Below, piece after piece: positions 1 through 5,643 of a stretch of DNA of 7,185 bases. The notes beneath the pieces are model-generated. The model did no database searches. It saw nothing but the letters and a program-made list of their open reading frames with translations, and was not told where the DNA came from. Where the stretch lies: the NCBI GenBank assembly GCA_947505565.1, contig CANNLB010000123.1, positions 1 to 7,185 of the forward strand, written 5' to 3'. The translations under genes were made by a program, and so were the position numbers. This DNA comes from Acidobacteriota bacterium. GTDB taxonomy: Bacteria; Acidobacteriota; Terriglobia; Bryobacterales; Bryobacteraceae. How positions within the stretch are numbered: position 1 is the stretch's first letter; the number at the start of each line of letters is the position of its first letter.

Positions 1-1092
1 CGTAAAGGGCGATCCGAGCGGGCTCCCCGCTCGGTCGGCAAACCGAAAGCTCATCGACGCCGCCCCGCGGGAGTTGTCGAAACCAGTAATCGCGACGACG
101 ATGGTGCTGCCCTCCCGGGTGGCCTTGGCTTCGTCGACCACCACCGGCTGCGGCTCAATGCGGAACTCGCGGGCGGTCTCCAGCCCCGGTCCCCGAACCA
201 AAAGTCGGATCGTATCCGAGGTCGTCCCGGTCTGCATCATGATGTCGTCAGCCTCTCCGAAGCGAGCCACCCGTGACCCGGCGGGCAAATCAAAGATCGC
301 TGTCCGTCCGGTACTGAGCCGCACGGCGGGGTCGTTCCCGCTGAACGCAAGCTCCAACGTTCCGCCACCAGCCACCCGGGCAGGCTCGGCAAACTCAATC
401 CGGAGCCGGACCTGCTGCCCACTCCGCAACGTCTCGGCGTCGGTCACAATCCGCGCCGCCGGCAATCGTGGGACAGCCGCTGTCACCCGCAAAGTAAACT
501 CTCGACCGTCGATCGAAAGGGGCAGTTCCAGGAACCCAACGGAACCCGGCGTCACCTGCAGGCTAAGCGGAATGGACCTTCCAGCGGCCAAATTCAAGGG
601 CAGAGCCGGGCCATTCACGATCTTCGCTCCGGTCTCGATCCGAGAGACGGTCAATGTTCGAGTGGACCGGTTCTCGAGCAGTAGCGTCTGCTCGACGGCT
701 ACTCCCGCCTCTACCACGCCGAAGTCGATCACCGACCCTCGGCTTAACGCGGTTCCGGCTTGGGTTACGACCACCGTGGCAATCGCGGTGGCTCGCAGCA
801 GAATCGTCACCCCGGTGACCGTCAGGCTGGCGCTGTAGCTGCCGTCGGCGGTCGGCAAGAAGCGAACGGTGAAGTCGCCGCTTGGCAGGATATCGCGGGC
901 CGAAAAGCCCGCTCCGCCGATCTGAATGTTCGCTTGGGCCGGGCCTCGGAACCGCGTATCGAGCGGATCGCCGGGATTGGTGACCCCGAGCGAGACGCTG
1001 GCCCCGACGGGTTGAAAGCCGGCTGGGGTTTCCACGAGGATTTGACCGACCAGAGCGGAAGCAGCGCAGAGTAGGAGGCTAGCGAGCTTCAT
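1..1092 (-). CDS. Exported protein with ASH/choice-of-anchor-D-like beta-sandwich domains (partial, open at window edge)
   Basis: Translating the minus strand from ATG at 1092 gives 364 codons without a stop, so the C-terminus lies beyond the left edge. The start is well supported: GGAGG at 1099-1103 lies 6 nt upstream, and the protein opens with a short signal peptide (MKLASLLLCAASALVGQ). Residues about 30-105 and 118-208 look like two Ig-fold domains of the ASH/choice-of-anchor-D type. Typical features are 'VIDFGVVEAGVAVEQTLLLE', then 'PLNLAAGRSIPLSLQVTP', then a closing hydrophobic strand. Residues about 210-310 form another beta-rich domain, and a fourth begins near 317 ('VVVDEAKATREGSTIVVAI'). 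Such domains usually sit in secreted or surface proteins and mediate binding; no catalytic motif is visible. The gene overlaps the upstream gene by 14 nt, which suggests translational coupling at the end of the phosphatase operon. The domain assignment is by pattern, and the exact function is unknown. Confidence 0.8.
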   Translation of the reverse strand, partial: MKLASLLLCAASALVGQILVETPAGFQPVGASVSLGVTNPGDPLDTRFRGPAQANIQIGGAGFSARDILPSGDFTVRFLPTADGSYSASLTVTGVTILLRATAIATVVVTQAGTALSRGSVIDFGVVEAGVAVEQTLLLENRSTRTLTVSRIETGAKIVNGPALPLNLAAGRSIPLSLQVTPGSVGFLELPLSIDGREFTLRVTAAVPRLPAARIVTDAETLRSGQQVRLRIEFAEPARVAGGGTLELAFSGNDPAVRLSTGRTAIFDLPAGSRVARFGEADDIMMQTGTTSDTIRLLVRGPGLETAREFRIEPQPVVVDEAKATREGSTIVVAITGFDNSRGAASMSFRFADRAGSPLGSPFT

Positions 1093-1588
1093 CGTCGGCC
1101 TCCGGGATTTCGAAACGGGCTTCTCGCCCGGGGGTCGTCCGCAGGGCATAGCTCCGGCCTCTGAGACGGACGTGCCACCAGTCCTGGCCAATCGGCTCAA
1201 TTCGGTCGGCCTCAACATCGGGTACAGCGAACTCGGCCGAGTCGACGGGTTCGTTTTTCAACGCCCGCCCGTCCCATCGATAGGCAATATTAAGATTCGT
1301 CAACCACGCGCTGTTGGCGCTGAAGCGGGCTTCGCCGTCTGGCAGACGGGCGACCGTAGCGCCGGAGGCGTCGAGCCGTTCGATCCCGTTAGCGGAACGA
1401 AGCCAACCGCCGTCGCCGTACCAGGCGAAAGCGACGACGTCTTCCCGGACGGGAGCGCCCGGAATGAAGTTGCCGGCGACCCCGTGGAGGGGGCGGACCC
1501 GGCTCTGGGCGTCCCGCCAGAAGCCGATTCGGGGAGTTTCGATCTGAGCAAAGAGAGCAAACGTTAATAAAGACAGGAGGTGTTTCAT
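1079..1588 (-). CDS. Small secreted protein of unknown function (169 aa)
   Basis: I do not recognise a named family. The protein starts with a signal peptide (MKHLLSLLTFALFAQ) and the mature part is about 155 residues. It is rich in Trp, Gly and Arg, with short alternating strands such as 'GFWRDAQSRVRPLHGVAGNF', 'AFAWYGDGGWLRS' and 'QDWWHVRLRGRSYALRT'. This suggests a beta-rich fold, possibly propeller-like blades. There is no membrane segment after the signal peptide and no cysteine in the mature part. The ATG at 1588 is preferred over an in-frame start at 1756. It has AGGGA just upstream and a proper signal peptide, whereas the longer version adds an Arg-rich stretch that is only the frame-shifted shadow of the upstream gene. 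Its ATG overlaps the upstream TGA (ATGA), and its own TAG lies inside the next gene, so it is tightly coupled to both neighbours. Confidence 0.75.
   Translation of the reverse strand: MKHLLSLLTFALFAQIETPRIGFWRDAQSRVRPLHGVAGNFIPGAPVREDVVAFAWYGDGGWLRSANGIERLDASGATVARLPDGEARFSANSAWLTNLNIAYRWDGRALKNEPVDSAEFAVPDVEADRIEPIGQDWWHVRLRGRSYALRTTPGREARFEIPEADDEAR
1099..1103 (-). promoter_or_regulatory. Strong Shine-Dalgarno site for the ASH-domain gene
   Basis: The minus strand reads GGAGG here, 6 nt before the ATG at 1090-1092. It lies inside the 3' end of the upstream 169-codon gene. It fixes the start of a gene that has no stop in the window and is easily missed. Confidence 0.75.
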
Positions 1589-2250
1589 GGTTTCCCTATC
1601 GCGATGCTGGGAGGGCCAATGGTGACCGACGGTAGGGCAACCGCCGTCGGCGGGGCAGAAGGAGGAACACCGGGAGAGGTCCGGGCTCCGCGGTTGGAAG
1701 CGGCGGCGACGCCGCCGGCCGCGGCGCCGCCGATCAGAATGGCCAAAACCGTCCACTTGCTTCGTGACGGCCCGATCTTAATCTGGGGCAGGACGGCCGT
1801 GGTCGTCGGCTGACTGGTTCGTTTGACCGCCGCGGTCGGTTCGGTGAGATATTGCGCCGAGACGGTCCCCGAGCGGGCCTCGCCTTTGTTGGCCGTGATC
1901 CGGATTTGGATGGGTCCGGGCGTCCGGTTCCACAGGATTCCACGGATGGCGACCTTGCCATCAGCGACTGCCGAAGCGACTTCGGTTCGCAACCCAGTTT
2001 GAAACGTTCCGCTCGGCCCTTCGTCGGGGAGGCGGAAACTGACGGACGCGCCGGGAACCGGGCGACCGCTTTCGTCAGTGATGCGCAGCACCAGCGCCTG
2101 GGAGGCGCGGGTACCGACCGTATGAACGGCTCCTTCTCCTTCGATTATCCGGATCTGCAACAGAGCCGGTTCTTGACCAAACGAGGTCGAATGGGCTGCG
2201 CAGCAGGCCGCCAACACGCCTGCCACAGCGCGACGCCATGGGAACTGCAT
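1585..2250 (-). CDS. Exported Ig-like (Big_1-type) protein with C-terminal membrane segment (221 aa)
   Basis: The N-terminus (MQFPWRRAVAGVLAACCAAH) is an export signal. It could be cleaved near Gly25/Gln26 by signal peptidase I, or at the LAAC lipobox (residues 13-16) to give a lipoprotein. Residues about 30-136 form one Ig-like domain of the invasin/Big_1 type. It includes 'ALVLRITDESGRPVPGASV' and 'SFRLPDEGPSGTF', followed by 'AIRGILWNRTPGPIQIRI' and a closing strand. A Thr-rich linker leads to a Gly/Ala-rich hydrophobic segment at 165-184 (SKWTVLAILIGGAAAGGVAA). A Pro-rich tail with the near-repeat 'SVTIGPPSIAIG' ends the protein. It has no enzymatic motif and is probably structural or adhesive at the cell surface. 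It starts 18 nt after the phosphatase gene with no clear ribosome site, and its TGA overlaps the next ATG. The domain call is by pattern and the biological role is unknown. Confidence 0.75.
   Translation of the reverse strand: MQFPWRRAVAGVLAACCAAHSTSFGQEPALLQIRIIEGEGAVHTVGTRASQALVLRITDESGRPVPGASVSFRLPDEGPSGTFQTGLRTEVASAVADGKVAIRGILWNRTPGPIQIRITANKGEARSGTVSAQYLTEPTAAVKRTSQPTTTAVLPQIKIGPSRSKWTVLAILIGGAAAGGVAAASNRGARTSPGVPPSAPPTAVALPSVTIGPPSIAIGKP
1593..1597 (-). promoter_or_regulatory. Shine-Dalgarno-like site deciding the start of the 169-aa gene
   Basis: The minus strand reads AGGGA, 4 nt before the ATG at 1586-1588 and within the last codons of the Ig-like gene. Together with the ATGA stop/start overlap it supports the short start rather than the in-frame extension to 1756. 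Confidence 0.55.
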
Positions 2251-2268
2251 TTTTTAGAAGAGCAATAT

Positions 2269-3033
2269 TTACGAGGCTTCGCTCGGAACGAGTTCGGCAG
2301 GGGCCAGCGGAGCCTGTTCGGTAGAAACTACCCGGAGCAGAACGGCCGTGACATTGTCCGGGCCGCCGGCGGCTTTTGCCATCTCGATCAAAGTCTTACC
2401 TTTGTCTTCTAGTGCGTTTTGGGTCTGGAATATTCTCTCGATTTGTTCGTCGGGCACGACGCCGTGCAATCCGTCGCTGCAGAGGAGAATCTGCATGCCG
2501 GGCGAGAGTTCGACGCGGTAGGTGTGAACGCGGAGTTGATCGCTGACGCCGATCGCCATCGTGAGGACGTGGCGCATGGGATGAACCTTCAACTGCGCCT
2601 CTTCAATGCCGAGCTTACGGCCGACTTCCTGCACCCAGGTTTGGTCTTCCGTTAGTCGGGTTAATTTATTTCCATGAAAGACGTAAGCACGGCTATCGCC
2701 GACGCTGGCGATGTAAACTTCGTGGCCGGCGTCGAGAACGGCGACGAGGGTGGTCCCCATGCCGTCGAGGGATCTATCGCGGCGAGCTTCTTCGAGGACG
2801 CGCCGGTTTGCTTCCGCGAAGGCGGTGGGGAGAAGTTCCGCATCGGAGCGACCCATTCGCCAAACGTATTCGCCAACCGTTTCGGCGGCGAGTTGCGACG
2901 CACATTCACCGGCTTGGGCTCCGCCCATACCGTCAGCGACGAGAAACAGTCCTAGCGACGGGGCCAAAAGGTAGTAGTCCTCGTTGTTACTCCGGACACA
3001 ACCGGGGTCAGATAGGCCAAAAGCTTCGAGCAT
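2269..3033 (-). CDS. PP2C-family serine/threonine protein phosphatase
   Basis: This is a cytoplasmic Mn/Mg-dependent phosphatase of the bacterial PrpC/Stp type, which removes phosphate from Ser/Thr residues and commonly opposes Hanks-type kinases. At 254 residues it is a complete single-domain enzyme, and the family motifs appear in order. They are 'SDPGCVRSNNEDYY' (Arg14, Glu18, Asp19), 'VADGMGG' (Asp34), 'DGMGTTLVA' (90-98), 'SVGDSRAYVF' (Asp113), 'HPMRHVLTMAIG' (151-162), 'LLCSDGLHGVV' (Asp187) and 'GGPDNVTAVLL' (Asp226, Asn227). The metal-binding aspartates are intact, so it should be active. There is no signal peptide or membrane segment. The ATG is the first possible start: an in-frame TAA lies just upstream, and conserved sequence begins at residue 5. 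It is the first gene of an operon with three exported proteins. No partner kinase or FHA protein is visible in the window. The start has no Shine-Dalgarno site. Confidence 0.95.
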   Translation of the reverse strand: MLEAFGLSDPGCVRSNNEDYYLLAPSLGLFLVADGMGGAQAGECASQLAAETVGEYVWRMGRSDAELLPTAFAEANRRVLEEARRDRSLDGMGTTLVAVLDAGHEVYIASVGDSRAYVFHGNKLTRLTEDQTWVQEVGRKLGIEEAQLKVHPMRHVLTMAIGVSDQLRVHTYRVELSPGMQILLCSDGLHGVVPDEQIERIFQTQNALEDKGKTLIEMAKAAGGPDNVTAVLLRVVSTEQAPLAPAELVPSEAS

Positions 3034-3044
3034 GAAGTTATATG

Positions 3045-3072
3045 ATTATATGCCAGATCGGTTAAGCGGAAA
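3045..3072 (-). promoter_or_regulatory. Sigma70-like promoter for the phosphatase operon
   Basis: On the minus strand a perfect TATAAT lies at 3050-3045. A weak -35 candidate, TTTCCG, lies at 3072-3067 with a 16 bp spacer. The expected transcription start, about 7 nt downstream, falls near 3037-3038, only 4-5 nt before the ATG, so the mRNA would be almost leaderless. The -10 belongs to an 8-bp imperfect tandem repeat (CATATAAT CATATAAC). The region is AT-rich compared with its GC-rich surroundings. The -10 is clear; the -35 and the start point are inferred. Confidence 0.6.
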
Positions 3073-3078
3073 CTACCG

Positions 3079-3111
3079 AAAAACTCGCACACGGCTCCTT
3101 CAGTGTGAGAA
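3079..3111 (-). terminator. Probable Rho-independent terminator of the barrel operon
   Basis: About 45 nt after the barrel stop codon, the minus strand can form a hairpin. CACAC (3107-3103) pairs with GTGTG (3092-3088) across a 10-nt loop. After one mismatch, two or three further pairs (TCT with GAG, including a G-U) extend it at the base. Five T residues follow directly (3083-3079). The stem is modest but the position, between two operons, fits. Confidence 0.55.
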
Positions 3112-3156
3112 GCGGAATTGGCGGCAAGAAGCCATCAATAAATTTGTGACGTTTGT

Positions 3157-5643
3157 TTACATCAGGAAACGGAGGCCGAATTGGAAGACCCTACCGTCAT
3201 TTAGCGTGTTCGTGATTTTGCCAAAGGCGGGACTCGTCAGGTTTCGCTGGGGCTCATCGAACTGGGGGGTGTTGGTAACGTTGTAGGATTCGATACGAAA
3301 TTGCAGCGATCCGTCCCGCGGCAGCTTCCAATTGCGCTGGAGAGCGGCGTTCCAATTGAAGATCCCCCCCTTGCGGAAGGTGTTTCTGCCGAGGTTGCCG
3401 CGGTCGTCGCCGACGGGGATGTAGGCGAAGCGATCGCGGCTCAGGATCTGGGAAGCGGTGTCGGGGTTGCCGACGGTTCTGCCGAGGATGGAGGGATCGA
3501 GGATATTGGGGCGCTCGCCGCCGGAGCCATCGACGTTGCCGATGCCGGGCGCATCGGAGCCGATGTAGAGAGTGAGCGGAGTTCCGGTTTTCATGGTGCC
3601 GACGCCGCTGAGTTGCCAGGCGCCCAGCCAGCGGAGGCGGGGTAGGTCGTAGACGGTTTGCAGAGAGAAGGCATGCGTCGAATCGAAGTTGCTAAGGCCC
3701 TTGCGGTCAGGCAGCATGTTGAACATGGACTGGGGTCGGGCGTTGAGCATGTCCTTATTGGCGGCGGTGGCGGTGTAGTCCGAACCGTTGTCGAGGCCCT
3801 TGCCGAAGGTATAGACGGCAGAGACGAGGAGACCGCGGCGGGAGGGGAGATCGATGGCAACCTGGGCTCCGTCGTACCAGGCGGTGCCGGCGTTGACGAC
3901 GCGGCGGAGTTCGCTGATGGAGGGGTCTGGGCGGCGGAGGTCGATGTTGCCGGTGGTGGGTGAAAGGCCGGGGACAAAGATGGCGCGATTCTCGACGAAG
4001 GCGTAGGGAAGTTTAAAGGATCGGCTCCCGGTGTAGCCGAAACGGAGCATTGTGGTGTTGGCCCAGCGCCGTTCCAGACGGAGGCTGTACTGGTGGGCGT
4101 AAGCGGAGACGAGGCCGTGGTCGAGCGTATGAATGGAAGGTTTGATTTGAGTGGAGGTGGAGAGGGGATTGAGGAGATCTGGATTTTGGAGGAAGATGTA
4201 GGCGGCATTGGGCGGATTGTTGCGCACCTGCTGGTAGGCGACGGGCGGGACGGGGGAGAAGGAGACGGCGTACATAGCGCGGGCGGTCCAGGCGCTCGAC
4301 GCCCGCCAGGCGAGAGAGAAACGGGGGGCGAAGTTATTGCAGTCGCAGGGGTAGGGGATGGGCTCGCGGTTGTTGACTTCCGAGGGCGAGCCGTCGGGAC
4401 TGAAGCGGACGCCGACGTAGAGTTGGAGCCGAGAGTGGAGCTGGGAGCGGAGCGAGAGATAGGCTTGGCCGGACCATTGGCGGAAGCCGCGAGAGACGCT
4501 GCCGAGGGTGACTTCGTAGTTGGTGGGATCGCCGAGGCGGAAGTTCTCGATGGCGGTGCGGCCGAAGTTGTTGGAGAACTGGTAGTAGCCGCGGAGGTTA
4601 TTGGCTTCGATGCCGTTAAGTTGGAAGCGCCTTGCGTCGCCGCCGAAGGTGAGGGTGTGGCGGCCCATCGTTTTCTGGGCTCCGAAGCCGTAACGGAAGC
4701 TGTTTTGGGCGCGGTCGACGGGGAACAGGCTGTCGGGGCCGAGTTCTTCGATTTGATAGCCGAAGCGGACACGGGGGCCGACGGCGTTGGGTGGGCTGAC
4801 GAGTAGCGCTACGTTTCTTTGAAACGTGATGCCGGTTTGAAGATTGAAGGTCGGCGAGAGGGCCTTGCGCCAGGTGAGGCGGCCGGTATGGTTTTCGAGG
4901 GTCGTGTTGGGGTTTTGGCCGGCGACGAGTTGGAAGGCGTCGATGTGCTGATGGGAGCGGCTGTAGAAGGCGGAGACGACTTTGTCGAGGCGGACGTCGA
5001 AGTCGGTGGCATCGATGCTTTGGGGGGAGTTGGTATTGAGGGCGCGGGGATCGAAATCGAGGCGGTTAGGGGCGGCGGTGGGATAGGCGGCGAAGATGCG
5101 ATTGATCCAGGCGCGCTTGGCGGGGTCGGCGGTGAGGGGGGTCCGCTCCGAGAAGAGAGGGACGAGGATGTTGCCGTTGACCATGCCGCGGACGAGGCGT
5201 TCGCCGACGTTCACGGTGAGGGCGCCGAGGGGGCCGAGGGAACCGGTGACGCGGGCCCCGAGGGAGTTCTGGCGGCTGGGCTGGACGCTGCCGACCTGGA
5301 AGAAAGTACGGGCGTTGAAGATGCTGTTTTGGTGACGGTGGTAGAGTTCGCCGTGCCAGGTGGAGATTTTGGCGGGGGCGGCGAGCAAGACGGAGGGGCT
5401 GGCGGGGTTGCCCTGTTCGCTCGCGAAATAGTCGGCTTCGACGGGGGCTTCGGTGATGATTTGCACGCGGTTGCCGAGGCGGATGTTGGCTTCTTTGGCG
5501 GCGTTGGTATCGATGAGATAAACGGCGACGTTTTCGTTGCGCATTGCCTCGGTGCGCAAGCGGGGAGCGGGTTTCGGCGGAGCAGGTTTAGGAGGGTCGG
5601 CGGCGAGGAGCGCGAGGGGGAAGAGGAGATAAAGTCGCGTCAA
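3157..5643 (-). CDS. Oar/TonB-receptor-like outer-membrane beta-barrel lacking the usual N-terminal plug (828 aa)
   Basis: This is an outer-membrane barrel related to the large TonB-dependent-receptor/Oar proteins abundant in Acidobacteria; its substrate is unknown. A signal peptide (MTRLYLLFPLALLAA) is followed by a Pro/Lys linker (PPKPAPPKPAP, 17-27). A short segment at 36-66 ('NENVAVYLIDTNAAKEANIR') comes next. From about residue 95 ('WHGELYHRHQNSIFNARTFF') the sequence matches the part that normally follows the plug in Oar-like proteins. Alternating amphipathic strands with long loops continue to the end, which is 'FQFGLRFLM', an outer-membrane-type terminal strand with a final Met instead of Phe. 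Family members are usually above 1000 residues with a carboxypeptidase-regulatory domain and a plug; neither fits here. The only cysteines are a CDC pair at 433-435. The start is TTG: it directly follows an in-frame TAA, only a weak GAG lies upstream, and the next Met is past the signal peptide. Confidence 0.85.
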   Translation of the reverse strand: MTRLYLLFPLALLAADPPKPAPPKPAPRLRTEAMRNENVAVYLIDTNAAKEANIRLGNRVQIITEAPVEADYFASEQGNPASPSVLLAAPAKISTWHGELYHRHQNSIFNARTFFQVGSVQPSRQNSLGARVTGSLGPLGALTVNVGERLVRGMVNGNILVPLFSERTPLTADPAKRAWINRIFAAYPTAAPNRLDFDPRALNTNSPQSIDATDFDVRLDKVVSAFYSRSHQHIDAFQLVAGQNPNTTLENHTGRLTWRKALSPTFNLQTGITFQRNVALLVSPPNAVGPRVRFGYQIEELGPDSLFPVDRAQNSFRYGFGAQKTMGRHTLTFGGDARRFQLNGIEANNLRGYYQFSNNFGRTAIENFRLGDPTNYEVTLGSVSRGFRQWSGQAYLSLRSQLHSRLQLYVGVRFSPDGSPSEVNNREPIPYPCDCNNFAPRFSLAWRASSAWTARAMYAVSFSPVPPVAYQQVRNNPPNAAYIFLQNPDLLNPLSTSTQIKPSIHTLDHGLVSAYAHQYSLRLERRWANTTMLRFGYTGSRSFKLPYAFVENRAIFVPGLSPTTGNIDLRRPDPSISELRRVVNAGTAWYDGAQVAIDLPSRRGLLVSAVYTFGKGLDNGSDYTATAANKDMLNARPQSMFNMLPDRKGLSNFDSTHAFSLQTVYDLPRLRWLGAWQLSGVGTMKTGTPLTLYIGSDAPGIGNVDGSGGERPNILDPSILGRTVGNPDTASQILSRDRFAYIPVGDDRGNLGRNTFRKGGIFNWNAALQRNWKLPRDGSLQFRIESYNVTNTPQFDEPQRNLTSPAFGKITNTLNDGRVFQFGLRFLM

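Noticed and set aside
74..838. Plus-strand reading frame of 254 codons
   Set aside because: It lies fully antisense to the ASH-domain gene, has no signal or motif, and shows the Ser/Thr/Arg-rich make-up of an antisense shadow. The minus frame has a ribosome site, a signal peptide and recognisable domains.
1702..1731. GC-rich inverted repeats (GGCGGC-GAC-GCCGCC and GCGGCGCCGC) as a possible terminator or regulatory hairpin
   Set aside because: They lie within codons for the Gly/Ala-rich membrane segment, no T-tract follows, and the codon bias for Gly/Ala explains them.
1589..1756. N-terminal extension of the 169-residue protein to an in-frame ATG at 1756
   Set aside because: The extra 56 residues are Arg-rich, are encoded by the Gly/Ala-helix and Pro-rich coding part of the upstream gene in another frame, and bury the signal peptide.
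2251..2268. Promoter or terminator between the phosphatase and Ig-like genes
   Set aside because: Only 18 nt of AT-leaning sequence with no hairpin or -35/-10 pair, so co-transcription is simpler.
3034..3156. Small RNA or riboswitch in the only intergenic gap
   Set aside because: The space is accounted for by a terminator and a promoter; I see no further conserved-looking structure.
3591..4772. Long minus-strand frame of 393 codons inside the barrel gene
   Set aside because: Its Ser/Pro/Thr/Ala-rich, featureless product is a GC-driven out-of-frame shadow of the barrel, which has clear family sequence throughout.
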